Below are positions 42,167 to 49,885 of a stretch of 52,381 bases of DNA, piece after piece; position 1 is the first letter of the stretch, and each line of letters opens with the position of its first letter. The position numbers and the translations under genes were made by a program. Under the pieces are notes generated by a model, which did no database searches, was not told where the DNA came from, and saw only the letters and a list, made by a program, of their open reading frames with translations. The stretch spans positions 1 through 52,381 of the forward strand of contig CAJLCI010000013.1 of NCBI GenBank assembly GCA_905205065.1, given 5' to 3'. This DNA is from an uncultured Eubacteriales bacterium. GTDB taxonomy: Bacteria; Bacillota; Clostridia; Oscillospirales; CAG-272.

Positions 42167-43453
42167 ATGGGATTAATTAAGGCATTTACCGGTGCTGTGG
42201 GGGGAACCCTTGCCGATCAGTGGAAAGAGTTTTTCAGCTGCGATGCTCTTGATAAGGAAGTATTGGCGGTCAGAGGACAAAAACAGGTTTCTTCAAGAGG
42301 AGCAAATAAAAAGGGAAACGACAATGTTATTACGAGCGGAAGCGGAATCGCCGTTGCAGACGGTCAGTGCATGATGATTGTCGAACAGGGTAAAATTGTT
42401 GAGGTTTGTGCAGAGCCCGGAGAATATACATACAACGCTTCTACCGAGCCGTCTTTATTTGGCGGAAATCTGGAAGACAGTATTATGGAAACATTTCGCA
42501 CGATAGGAAAACGTTTCATGTACGGAGGTGATTCGGGAAAGGATCAGAGAGTTTATTATTTTAATACCAAAGAACTTATAGATAATAAGTTTGGTACGCC
42601 AAATCCGATTCCTTTCCGTATAGTAGATTCAAAAATCGATTTGGATGTCGATGTATCGGTACGCTGTTCGGGAGTATATTCCTACAGAATATCAAACCCT
42701 CTTCTTTTTTATACAAATGTGTGCGGAAATATTGAAGAAGAATATACAAGGCAAGAAATCGACGCTCAGCTGAAGTCTGAATTTATAAGCGCCCTTCAGC
42801 CCGCTTTCAGCAGGCTTTCAGATCTTGAAATCAGGCCTAATCAGATTGTAGCCCATAATACAGAGCTTGAGCAGGCGATGAACAGCGCGCTGTCCGAAAA
42901 GTGGAGAGAACTGCGCGGCCTTGAGGTAGTTTCAGTTGCGTTAAATTCTGTTACTCTTCCGGATGAAGACTTGGAGATGATAAAGCAGCTTCAGAAAACT
43001 GCTGTACTCCGTAATCCTTCGATGGGCGCCGCTACGCTTATAGGCGCACAGGCGCAAGCAATGCAGGATGCGGCAAAAAATTCAGGCGGAGCAATGTCTG
43101 GTTTCATGGGTATGGGTTTTGCATCGCAAAGCGGTACCTCGAATATTCAGGAGCTTTACGCGATGGATACTGCCCGTTCGTCACAAAATTCTTTGGAAGA
43201 ATGGAAATGTAGCTGCGGTGAAACATGCACAGGTAATTTTTGCTCTGTATGCGGAGCTGAAAAACCTAAGACATTGATTTGGAAATGTATGTGCGGAGCT
43301 TTGAATAAGGGAAAGTTTTGTACAGAATGCGGGGCTAAGAGACCTGTAGGCTCCATTGAAACTCGCTGTGTAAAATGCGGATGGAAACCGAAAGATTCTT
43401 CTGAGCATCCGAAATTTTGCCCGGAATGCGGTGAAGCTATTAAATATGTCTGA
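42167..43453 (+). CDS. SPFH/Band-7 protein with C-terminal zinc ribbons (YdjI-like)
   Basis: A 428-residue protein with an N-terminal SPFH domain of the 'virion core protein' type (GLIKAFTGAVGGTLADQWKEFF, then VRGQKQVSSRG and VEQGKIVEVCAEPGEYTY). A coiled-coil and a Gly/Ala/Met segment follow. The last 90 residues hold three zinc-ribbon-like pairs (CSCGETCTGNFCSVCG, CMCGALNKGKFCTECG, CVKCG...CPECG). In B. subtilis the relative YdjI recruits membrane-stress proteins. ATG 42167 has GAAAGGTG before it and is preferred over GTG 42158. It ends the three-gene unit. Confidence 0.88.
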   Translation: MGLIKAFTGAVGGTLADQWKEFFSCDALDKEVLAVRGQKQVSSRGANKKGNDNVITSGSGIAVADGQCMMIVEQGKIVEVCAEPGEYTYNASTEPSLFGGNLEDSIMETFRTIGKRFMYGGDSGKDQRVYYFNTKELIDNKFGTPNPIPFRIVDSKIDLDVDVSVRCSGVYSYRISNPLLFYTNVCGNIEEEYTRQEIDAQLKSEFISALQPAFSRLSDLEIRPNQIVAHNTELEQAMNSALSEKWRELRGLEVVSVALNSVTLPDEDLEMIKQLQKTAVLRNPSMGAATLIGAQAQAMQDAAKNSGGAMSGFMGMGFASQSGTSNIQELYAMDTARSSQNSLEEWKCSCGETCTGNFCSVCGAEKPKTLIWKCMCGALNKGKFCTECGAKRPVGSIETRCVKCGWKPKDSSEHPKFCPECGEAIKYV

Positions 43454-43470
43454 TAGCTCTGACATATTTA
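43441..43470 (+). other. Hairpin with the SPFH stop codon in its loop
   Basis: TAAATATGTC (43441-43450) pairs perfectly with GACATATTTA (43461-43470). The TGA stop (43451-43453) starts the 10-base loop. There is no T-run after it, so it may be an RNA-stability element. Confidence 0.65.
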
Positions 43471-43486
43471 TAAAGATAGAATAAAG

Positions 43487-43537
43487 ATATCCACACCATA
43501 ATTATCAGTTTATATGATAATTTGGTGTGGATATTTA
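43487..43537. terminator. Terminator after the SPFH gene
   Basis: ATATCCACACCA plus AATTATCA (43487-43507) pairs with TGATAATT plus TGGTGTGGATAT (43515-43534) with one bulged base; about 20 bp. The rest of the gap to 43683 shows no feature. Confidence 0.82.
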
Positions 43538-43683
43538 TAGATAAAGTGACGTTTTTCAGGTTAGTACCTATTATCGGAACTTTCATTAAAAGCTATCGCT
43601 TCTATTTAGTTAAAGACGGCATTTCCTACGTCTTTTGAAATACTTGCTGCCGAAATTGTCTCATAATACAATGGTTTTGTATT

Positions 43684-44565
43684 TTAATTCTTTTTGTCTG
43701 TTATTTTGAGATTTCTCTCTATTGTATTTTTTCCGCGCCATGCATATGCTCGTTCGGAAAAGTCCGGCTCGGACATGTTTTCAAGCTCTGAATACGTTAT
43801 ATTGAATGACAGTTTTTCCGAAAAAAAAGGAATTTCTGATAACTTTATTCCCTGATTCATAGGACAAACCTTTTGACATACATCGCAGCCCCATACTGTA
43901 CCCGTTGTTGAAATCAATTTCACTTCTGCTTCGGTTAAATTTCCTTTTTTCTGCGTAATTGCGGATAAACACTCATTTGGTGACGGACAGGCTTTAATGC
44001 ATTTTCCGCAATGCAGACATCCGGATATCATCGTTGACTTTTTCCCGTTTTCAGATGTTGTATCGGTGATAGAACGGCTTATTTTTCTGTATTTTTCTTC
44101 ATCGGCAGAAAAAAATATTTCTCCGATAAAAACATAACTGCCATAGTCAGGGGTTATCAGAAGATGATTATCGCCGAGGATACCAAGACCGGCACGAACA
44201 GCGGCATTGACTTCGTTGATCGGAGAGTGGTCTGAGAATCCATTGATACTAAATTCGGGAAATATTTTTTCCGTCTTTGCCTTAATGTTTTTAAACAGTT
44301 CTGAAAAAAATATATGATAGTCTCTCGGCGCGGCATAGACAGAAAGATTTCCTTTCGTATATTGAGCCGCTTTGCTTAAGTATGGTACGGTAAAAATCAG
44401 CGCGTGTGATGCATGCTCCGGCATCAGATAGCTTCTGTCGATTATGCAATCCGAGATATCAAGAATTGAAGCTGAAGAGCATCCTGCACTCTCAAGGATT
44501 GAACAGACATAGTTTACCGCTTCGCTGAAACGGTTTTTTTCTTCAGGCATGTATTTTGTATTCAT
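43684..44565 (-). CDS. QueG-like double-cluster Fe-S protein (epoxyqueuosine-reductase-like)
   Basis: A 293-residue protein. The C-terminal part has two four-cysteine sites, CGKCIKACPSPNEC and WGCDVCQKVCPMNQG, as in the QueG double [4Fe-4S] module. The N-terminal part carries VNAAVRAGLGILGDNHLLITPDYGSYVFIGEI, which matches the cobalamin/substrate region of epoxyqueuosine reductase. It may reduce epoxyqueuosine in tRNA or be a relative; no other queuosine genes are nearby. The frame is open to 44712, but the -10 box at 44572-44577 lies inside that extension, so it cannot be translated from this promoter. ATG 44565 is chosen, ATG 44550 being the alternative. No ribosome binding site is visible. 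Confidence 0.8.
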   Translation of the reverse strand: MNTKYMPEEKNRFSEAVNYVCSILESAGCSSASILDISDCIIDRSYLMPEHASHALIFTVPYLSKAAQYTKGNLSVYAAPRDYHIFFSELFKNIKAKTEKIFPEFSINGFSDHSPINEVNAAVRAGLGILGDNHLLITPDYGSYVFIGEIFFSADEEKYRKISRSITDTTSENGKKSTMISGCLHCGKCIKACPSPNECLSAITQKKGNLTEAEVKLISTTGTVWGCDVCQKVCPMNQGIKLSEIPFFSEKLSFNITYSELENMSEPDFSERAYAWRGKNTIERNLKITDKKN

Positions 44566-44571
44566 AGATAT

Positions 44572-44600
44572 ATTATAGCATCCGTTGTTGACAAAATCAA
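44572..44600 (-). promoter_or_regulatory. Promoter of the QueG-like gene (leaderless candidate)
   Basis: On the minus strand: TTGATT (44600-44595), 17-base spacer, TATAAT (44577-44572). Transcription would begin about 7 bases past the -10, at the ATG itself (44565). Confidence 0.7.
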
Positions 44601-44616
44601 GCAGGTGATGTAAAAT
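44588..44616 (+). promoter_or_regulatory. Promoter of the topoisomerase B subunit gene
   Basis: TTGACA (44588-44593), 17-base spacer, TAAAAT (44611-44616). It overlaps the QueG-like promoter on the other strand, so only one polymerase can bind at a time. Confidence 0.8.
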
Positions 44617-44768
44617 ATATAATATATGTGGATTTGCATGCGGTATTTTAAACAATATTAAGTCTGAGCGAAATAAGCTTTGCAGCTCGGTATTTTTGAA
44701 AGAATATATCATTAAAACCGATAATATTGTCAGCTTTAAATTTTATTTTGGAAAGGAATAAATACAGG

Positions 44769-46811
44769 ATGGCGAAAACCGAAATTAACAGCAGTGAGAC
44801 AGAAGTAAAAAAGCAGAGAAACTCTTCCTATGATAACAGAAGTATCTCTGCGCTCAAGGGAGCTGACCGCGTCCGCAAACGTCCGGCGGTAATCTTTGGT
44901 TCGGACGGCCTCGAAGGTTGTGAACACTCTGTTTTCGAAATTCTTTCTAACGCTGTGGACGAAGCTCGGGAAGGTTTTGGTGATGAAATCAAAATGACCG
45001 TTTATCTTGATAATTCGATTGAGGTCGACGATCACGGACGCGGAGTCCCGCTTGGCTATAATGAACCGGAAGGCCGCTATAACTGGGAGCTTATTTATTG
45101 TGAGTTGTATGCAGGTGGAAAGTACGATAATAATTCGGAAAATTCAAGCTATGAATATTCACTTGGTTTGAACGGACTTGGCGCCTGTGCGACGCAGTGC
45201 AGCTCTGAATATATGAACGTTAAGTCATATGACGGAAAAAGTGTATATGAAATTTCATTTGAAAAAGGCGAGCCTGTAACCGGACTTTCCGAGACAGAAC
45301 TGCCGCGCGGTCAGAGACGTACCGGAACGGTTATTCGCTGGAAGCCCGATATTGATGTTTTTACAGATATAAATATACCGCACGAGTATTTCAAAGAGCT
45401 CCTGCACAAGCAATCTGTTGTAAATTCCGGTGTTAAGTTCGTATTGCTTTTGGAGCAGGCAGATGGCAGCTTTGAGGAGAGCGAGTATCTTTATAAAAAC
45501 GGAATTATCGATTATATTTCAGAGCTTGCAGGGGACAATACTCTGACGGCTCCCGTGGTTTGGCATCATGAGACGGCTGGAAGGGACAGGGAAGATAAAA
45601 AAGACTACAAGTTAAAATTTGATGTTGCTTTCTGTATTTCCAATACGGTAAAGATTATTGAATATTACCATAATTCCAGTTTTCTTGAGCATGGAGGTTC
45701 TCCGGACAGAGCGGTTAAAAACGCTTTTGTTTTCTCTGTTGACAGATATTTGAAGGCAAATGGAAAATACAATAAAAATGAGAGCAAAATAACATTTCAG
45801 GATATTGAAGACTGCCTTGTGCTTGTTACAAACAGTTTTTCAACTGAGACTTCATATGCAAACCAGACAAAAAAAGCTATTACCAATACCTTTATTGCAG
45901 ATGCAATGACAAAATTTCTAAAGCATCAGCTTGAAGTTTATTTTGCGGAACGTCCTGTTGAAGCGGAACGTTTTACAGGACAAGTGCTTGTAAACAAGCG
46001 CAGCCGTGAAAAAGCGGAGGTTACTCGTCTCGATCTTAAGAAAAAGTTAAGTTCGGGCATGGATATTGCCAATCGTGTTGAAAAATTTGTAAACTGTCGG
46101 TCTAAGGATCCGGAGCGACGGGAGTTGTATATAGTTGAGGGCGATTCCGCTTTGACATCGGTTAAATTGGGCAGAGACGCTGATTTTCAGGCGGTGATGC
46201 CTGTACGGGGAAAGACACTTAACTGCCAGAGCAGTTCATACGATAAAATCTTTAAAAGCGAGGTTATACTAAATCTTTTGCGTGTAATCGGCTGCGGAGT
46301 TGAAATAAAAACCAAATCTAAGGATATGGTGCCGTTTGATCTTAGCGCACTTCGCTGGAATAAAATTATTATATGTACTGATGCCGATAAAGATGGTTAT
46401 CATATCAGAACTCTTTTACTGACTCTTTTTCGCAGACTTCTTCCTACTCTGCTCAGGGAAAAGAAGGTTTATATAGCTGAATCGCCTCTCTATGAAATTG
46501 TTTGCCGGGATAAGTCTTACTTTGCTTATAATGAAAAAGAAAAAATAGAAATAATCAATAAGCTGGGCAGTTCGAAATACACCGTTCAGCGTTCGAAGGG
46601 GCTTGGCGAAAACGAGCCGGAAATGATGCGCCAGACTACAATGGATCCGGCAACAAGACGGCTTATTTTAGTAACCCCTACGGATGAGATTCAGACAGAC
46701 TGGATTTTTGAGACTCTTCTCGGAGATGATATCGTGTCACGAAAGGCCTTTATTACCGAGCATGGTTCGGAATATATAAGTGATATTGACCGTTCCGGGG
46801 ATGATTTTTAA
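44769..46811 (+). CDS. parE: Type IIA topoisomerase subunit B (GyrB/ParE family)
   Basis: A 680-residue ATPase/TOPRIM subunit. The GHKL site includes FEILSNAVDEA (E57, N61) and VDDHGRGVPLG, then GLNGLGA, and QTKKAI in the transducer. TOPRIM has IVEGDSA (about 456-461) and CTDADKDGYH (D538, D540, D542). Compared with canonical GyrB, the TOPRIM loop reads EGDSALTSVKLGRDADFQA instead of EGDSAGGSA-QGRD, and the ATP domain's DDHGRG has H in place of the usual N. These traits mark a divergent clostridial clade. Its probable partner is the subunit A at 5052-7253. The frame is open to 44727, but ATG 44769 follows GGAAAGGAA. Confidence 0.9.
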   Translation: MAKTEINSSETEVKKQRNSSYDNRSISALKGADRVRKRPAVIFGSDGLEGCEHSVFEILSNAVDEAREGFGDEIKMTVYLDNSIEVDDHGRGVPLGYNEPEGRYNWELIYCELYAGGKYDNNSENSSYEYSLGLNGLGACATQCSSEYMNVKSYDGKSVYEISFEKGEPVTGLSETELPRGQRRTGTVIRWKPDIDVFTDINIPHEYFKELLHKQSVVNSGVKFVLLLEQADGSFEESEYLYKNGIIDYISELAGDNTLTAPVVWHHETAGRDREDKKDYKLKFDVAFCISNTVKIIEYYHNSSFLEHGGSPDRAVKNAFVFSVDRYLKANGKYNKNESKITFQDIEDCLVLVTNSFSTETSYANQTKKAITNTFIADAMTKFLKHQLEVYFAERPVEAERFTGQVLVNKRSREKAEVTRLDLKKKLSSGMDIANRVEKFVNCRSKDPERRELYIVEGDSALTSVKLGRDADFQAVMPVRGKTLNCQSSSYDKIFKSEVILNLLRVIGCGVEIKTKSKDMVPFDLSALRWNKIIICTDADKDGYHIRTLLLTLFRRLLPTLLREKKVYIAESPLYEIVCRDKSYFAYNEKEKIEIINKLGSSKYTVQRSKGLGENEPEMMRQTTMDPATRRLILVTPTDEIQTDWIFETLLGDDIVSRKAFITEHGSEYISDIDRSGDDF

Positions 46812-46819
46812 ATATTTAT

Positions 46820-46847
46820 TTGGGCGGCAATATATTTTGCCGCCCAA
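46820..46847. other. Perfect 11-bp hairpin after the topoisomerase B gene
   Basis: TTGGGCGGCAA (46820-46830), loop TATATT, TTGCCGCCCAA (46837-46847). It sits 9 bases past the stop. The T-run is missing, so termination may be weak. Confidence 0.75.
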
Positions 46848-46923
46848 GTGACTCCTGGATATAATATATATTGTATGCATTGAATTTTTAAGTAATTGTA
46901 TTAATTTTTTTACAAACTTATAC

Positions 46924-46952
46924 TTTACAAATAGGAAAATAAATGATATAAT
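46924..46952 (+). promoter_or_regulatory. Promoter of tRNA-Arg
   Basis: TTTACA (46924-46929), 17-base spacer, TATAAT (46947-46952); the tRNA begins 22 bases later. Confidence 0.8.
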
Positions 46953-46974
46953 AAACATTATAGTTTAAAAATTT

Positions 46975-47051
46975 CTGCCCGTAGCTCAGTTGGATAGAGT
47001 ACCGGATTCCGATTCCGTTGGTCGCAGGTTCGAATCCTGTTGGGCAGGCCA
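46975..47051 (+). tRNA. tRNA-Arg (anticodon CCG)
   Basis: A 77-base cloverleaf. The acceptor stem is CTGCCCG / TGGGCAG with G73 and an encoded CCA. The D-arm is GCTCAGTTGGATAGAGT, the anticodon loop TTCCGAT with CCG at 47009-47011, and the T-arm is GCAGG-TTCGAAT-CCTGT. The outer pair of the anticodon stem (C-T) is mismatched, the rest is regular. It reads the rare arginine codon CGG. Confidence 0.95.
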
Positions 47052-47054
47052 AAG

Positions 47055-47078
47055 AAAAAGTCGCATAGCGGCTTTTTT
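47055..47078 (+). terminator. Terminator of tRNA-Arg
   Basis: AAAAAGTCGC (47055-47064), loop ATA, GCGGCTTTTT (47068-47077) with one G-U pair, then TT. A pyrimidine-rich tract (47084-47118) followed by a purine-rich one (47142-47162) lies after it, with no gene before 47224. Confidence 0.85.
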
Positions 47079-47223
47079 TGTATTCTTCACTCTTCTCTTC
47101 TCGTTTTTCTCTCTCCTCTAAAGAAAACAAGCGACTTTTCCAGTGAAGAGAGAAGAGAAAAGGTGGCTTTGCTCCGAAAAGCAATTGATTTTGGATATGT
47201 GTTGTGTTATACTTTATAGAAGG

Positions 47224-47591
47224 GTGATAATAACGAACAGTCTGCGTCTTGACAAATCTTTTGATTTCGCAACAAGAATAGTTTTGTTTTATGAGAGTAT
47301 TCAAAATCAAGGAGGGACGCAACAATAGCCAAACAACTACTTCGCTCTGCAACAAGTGTCGGTGCAAACATAAATGAGGCCGTTTGCGGAAGTAGCAAAG
47401 CAGATTTTATTTCAAAGCTGCATATTTTGCTTAAAGAAACAAGTGAAAGTATTTATTGGCTTACTTTATTAGACAGAACAAAGTTAATAGATTACGACTT
47501 TTCAAGCCTGCTTTCACTTGCCGAAAAAATTAAGAAAATGCTGACTTCATCAATCAGCACCGCAAAATTGGGGGAAGACTCAGATGGCTGA
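47224..47591 (+). pseudogene. Frameshifted four-helix bundle (23S rRNA intervening-sequence-like) protein
   Basis: Two reading frames together encode one family member (PF05635). The first, from about 47224, reads NSLRLDKSFDFATRIVLFYE and stops at TAG 47326-47328. The other frame takes up as TIAKQLLRSATSVGANINEA, then SKADFISKLHILLKETSESIYWL and ends at TGA 47589-47591. One lost base in the G-run of AAGGAGGGACGC explains the shift. The family forms pentameric four-helix bundles of unknown function. The second frame overlaps the GNAT gene by 8 bases. A sequencing error is possible. Confidence 0.8.
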
Positions 47592-48024
47592 AATATTATA
47601 TCATTATAACGGGAAACATATAAAGCAAGATGATACGGATGTGCGCTGGTTGTCGCGAAATGATCTTGAAATATTCAATCATCATTTACTTATTTGCGGA
47701 CAAAAAACTTTAGCGAGAGATGTATGGAATCAAATATATGATGACGGTACAATATACTGTATGCTTTTTTTGGATGAAATGCCTGTTGCACGGGCTTGCG
47801 TTGAAAAATATTCAGAAACGATGTGGGAAATTGCCGATGTCCGTGTTGCGAAAGACCGTCGAAACAAGGGGTGTGCTTTTAAAGTATGCTCGTTCGTATT
47901 AAACTATATTTTGGAGCAAGACAGAACTGCGACCATAAGAACTGAGGAAGATAATTATTATATGCAAAGGGTAATTAAAAAGTTAGGCTTTGTTTCTCAA
48001 AATATTGCCTTTATTAAACATTAG
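47584..48024 (+). CDS. GNAT-family N-acetyltransferase
   Basis: A 146-residue protein with the GNAT core: beta strands IYCMLFLDEMPVARACVE and MWEIADVRVAKDRRNKGCAFKVCSFVLNYIL, where the R/K-RNKG-A loop binds the acetyl-CoA pyrophosphate, then TIRTEEDNYYMQRVIKKLGF, the usual C-terminal N-x-x-x-x-x-x-LGF motif. Substrate is unknown. Its ATG overlaps the end of the broken four-helix gene, so the two were probably one operon and expression here may depend on that leader. Base composition is AT-rich like the rest of this accessory stretch. Confidence 0.85.
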   Translation: MAEILYHYNGKHIKQDDTDVRWLSRNDLEIFNHHLLICGQKTLARDVWNQIYDDGTIYCMLFLDEMPVARACVEKYSETMWEIADVRVAKDRRNKGCAFKVCSFVLNYILEQDRTATIRTEEDNYYMQRVIKKLGFVSQNIAFIKH

Positions 48025-48126
48025 CGAATTATTTCGTTTGCATATATAATGTTGAGAAAAGACATCGCAGGAAACTATCGAAAAACTAAAGCGTTTGGGG
48101 TGTTTGTCTTTTCGTGGAATAAGCAC

Positions 48127-48161
48127 AAAAAACTCCAAGTACATTGACTTGGAGTTTTTTT
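48127..48161. terminator. Terminator after the GNAT gene
   Basis: Perfect 14-bp stem AAAAAACTCCAAGT (48127-48140) / ACTTGGAGTTTTTT (48147-48160), loop ACATTG. It is nearly the same as the terminator at 49886. From 48162 to 48335 no gene is seen. Confidence 0.9.
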
Positions 48162-48335
48162 AAAAATTCGCTTTTTGGTGAGTGAGATATTTTTGCTATG
48201 AAATAAACTGGAGTGTATGAGAAATTTGGCTTGCACCCGATTGTTAAGAGGTAAATTTTATTTCACATTTTGCTTAAGTAAAATATTTCACTGAAATTTC
48301 CTCCTCGCACATTTTCTTTGATATGGTATAAAGCT

Positions 48336-48366
48336 AAAAGCAAGACTGAAATTCAGTCTTGCTTTT
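48336..48366. terminator. Terminator of the XRE regulator gene
   Basis: AAAAGCAAGACTGAA (48336-48350) and TTCAGTCTTGCTTTT (48352-48366) form a perfect palindrome about one base; the real loop would be GAAATTC or similar. It lies 62 bases after the minus-strand stop and has T-runs on both sides. Confidence 0.82.
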
Positions 48367-48428
48367 GATTGTTTTTTGGAATGCTGCTTTGTCAATTTAA
48401 CTTTTTATTTTAATCTTAGAAAGTAAAA

Positions 48429-48746
48429 TTACTTTTCTGCAAGCTTGTTTATAAGCGTTTCTATAATTAAATAATCGTCACTAGACAAATTAGAGAGTTT
48501 ATCCAAAAGGGCAGATTTCTCATTTAAATTCTTGTTGCCTGTTAGTATATAATCAGTGCTTACACCTAAAATCTGTGATAAATTTACAAGATTATTTATT
48601 TTAATCGCTTTGTTGCCACGTTCAAGATTGGATATCATTTGTATTGACACATTCATTTTTTCAGCTAACTGTTCTTGTGTAATGTTATTTCGCCTGCGCT
48701 CTACTGAAATACGATTTCCAATTTCTGCTAAATCTATCTGTAGCAT
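48429..48746 (-). CDS. XRE-family transcriptional regulator
   Basis: A 105-residue protein. Residues 8-64 are a Cro/CI-type helix-turn-helix: IGNRISVERRRNNITQEQLAEKMNVS, IQMISNLERGNKAIKINNLVNLSQILGVSTDYIL. A short C-terminal helical tail (KSALLDKLSNLSSDD) may dimerise. AAGGAG precedes the ATG. It is divergent from the membrane protein at 48942 and probably regulates it and itself. The decameric repeat AATATTAACA (48812-48821 and 48857-48866) in the gap is a candidate operator. Confidence 0.9.
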   Translation of the reverse strand: MLQIDLAEIGNRISVERRRNNITQEQLAEKMNVSIQMISNLERGNKAIKINNLVNLSQILGVSTDYILTGNKNLNEKSALLDKLSNLSSDDYLIIETLINKLAEK

Positions 48747-48830
48747 AACCTAACTCCTTAATCATACCTACAAATATTATACGTACAATTATTATATTGC
48801 ATTTATAGGTCAATATTAACAACCTAAGGG

Positions 48831-48859
48831 TTGATAAATTTAAACTGTGGGTGTATAAT
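48831..48859 (+). promoter_or_regulatory. Promoter of the accessory membrane-protein gene
   Basis: TTGATA (48831-48836), 17-base spacer, TATAAT (48854-48859) with TG two bases upstream. The direct repeat AATATTAACA at 48857-48866 overlaps the -10, and the second copy at 48812-48821 is 45 bases upstream, suggesting regulator binding. Confidence 0.75.
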
Positions 48860-48941
48860 ATTAACACTGAGTTTAAGGAGAATATAAAAACTTGTTGAGG
48901 TTGTTCAATAAGTTACTGTTCGAAAAGGAGGACAAGTCTAA

Positions 48942-49379
48942 ATGAAAAGTAAAACTCTTTTGATATCGAGTATTTTAGCATCGTTATATAGCATAGTGAT
49001 ATCAGAGATCCTTATAGGGCTTATGATAATTGATGTCAATAGTCAAAAAATTATAAATATAGGGGACTTTTTTTGGAATTTACTTTTTAAAATTTTAAAG
49101 ATGGATGAATCTATTTTAAGTATAGATTTATCTATTTTATATGCAGTAAGATTTTTGCTTTTGATACATATAGGTTTATTTGTCATAGGGAGCATAGTTT
49201 CTTTGGTTGCTTATGCGGCAAGAAAGGATATTGTTGCTATAGTTGCAGCTGTAATATTTTTTATTGCTACTGTCTGCTTACCTTGCTCACCAATTTGTCT
49301 TGTTTTCGCAATTCCGATTACAGTGCTTGCTTTTATAGGAGCCAGTAACCAAAAAGAACTTAATAAAAAAGAAAATTAA
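48942..49379 (+). CDS. Hypothetical four-helix membrane protein
   Basis: A 145-residue protein with hydrophobic segments at about 8-30, 64-90, 97-113 and 115-133, and a lysine-rich tail (NQKELNKKEN). The layout resembles DUF4064-like small membrane proteins but I cannot confirm the family. AAAGGAGG lies about 10 bases before the ATG, a strong site. It is divergent from the XRE gene and followed after 18 bases by the zinc-ribbon/TM2 pseudogene, with which it forms an operon. Confidence 0.7.
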   Translation: MKSKTLLISSILASLYSIVISEILIGLMIIDVNSQKIINIGDFFWNLLFKILKMDESILSIDLSILYAVRFLLLIHIGLFVIGSIVSLVAYAARKDIVAIVAAVIFFIATVCLPCSPICLVFAIPITVLAFIGASNQKELNKKEN

Positions 49380-49397
49380 AAATCGGAGTAAATAGTA

Positions 49398-49802
49398 ATG
49401 GAAGATAATACAACAACACAAGAGGTAAAAACAAAATTTTGCAAACATTGCGGTGGTAAAATACCTAAAGACGCTATTCTATGTACACTTTATGGCAGAC
49501 AAGTAGAGGAAATTAAATCTAAAACGGAGAAACCGAGCATTGTTATCAACAATGACAACAATAATGTTAATACAAATTCTAATATTGCCCAAAATGGGGC
49601 TATGGGTTATGGCTGACCGAAAAATAAATGGGTTGCACTTCTTTTGTGCTTTTTCTTAGGCTGTTTTGGCCGACATAAGTTTTATGAATGAAAGGCAGGG
49701 ATGGGTGTATTATATATATTTACTGTCGGACTTTTTGGAATAGGTGTAATTGTTGATTTTATTACTATTTTATTTAGACCTAATCCATACTTTGTTTATT
49801 GA
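49398..49802 (+). pseudogene. Zinc-ribbon/TM2-domain protein with two in-frame TGA codons
   Basis: A continuous 134-codon frame interrupted by TGA at 49614-49616 and 49689-49691. The N-terminus is a zinc ribbon, FCKHCGGKIPKDAILC, whose last expected pair reads CTLYG, so one ligand cysteine is Tyr. After the first TGA comes PKNKWVALLLCFFLGCFG, then HKFYE-TGA-KAGMGVLYIFT and LFGIGVIVDFITILF, a TM2 domain (PF05154) complete to its natural end. The second TGA sits where family members have Gly (GGA). Three separate point changes suggest a decaying gene; the first 72 codons may still be translated. Confidence 0.85.
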
Positions 49803-49885
49803 TTTGATTTCTAACAAATGAACATGATAGTGGCGTTTAAGTTTGCGCTCACATTTTATGGCTTTTAAAAACAGACAGCGAAACT

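Noticed and set aside
47310..47330. Programmed frameshift in the four-helix bundle gene
   Set aside because: No slippery heptamer with a downstream structure is visible; simple base loss explains it better.
49398..49802. Alternative genetic code (UGA as Gly or Trp)
   Set aside because: TGA is used as the normal stop in holB, the ferredoxin and the SPFH gene, which all end where their families end.
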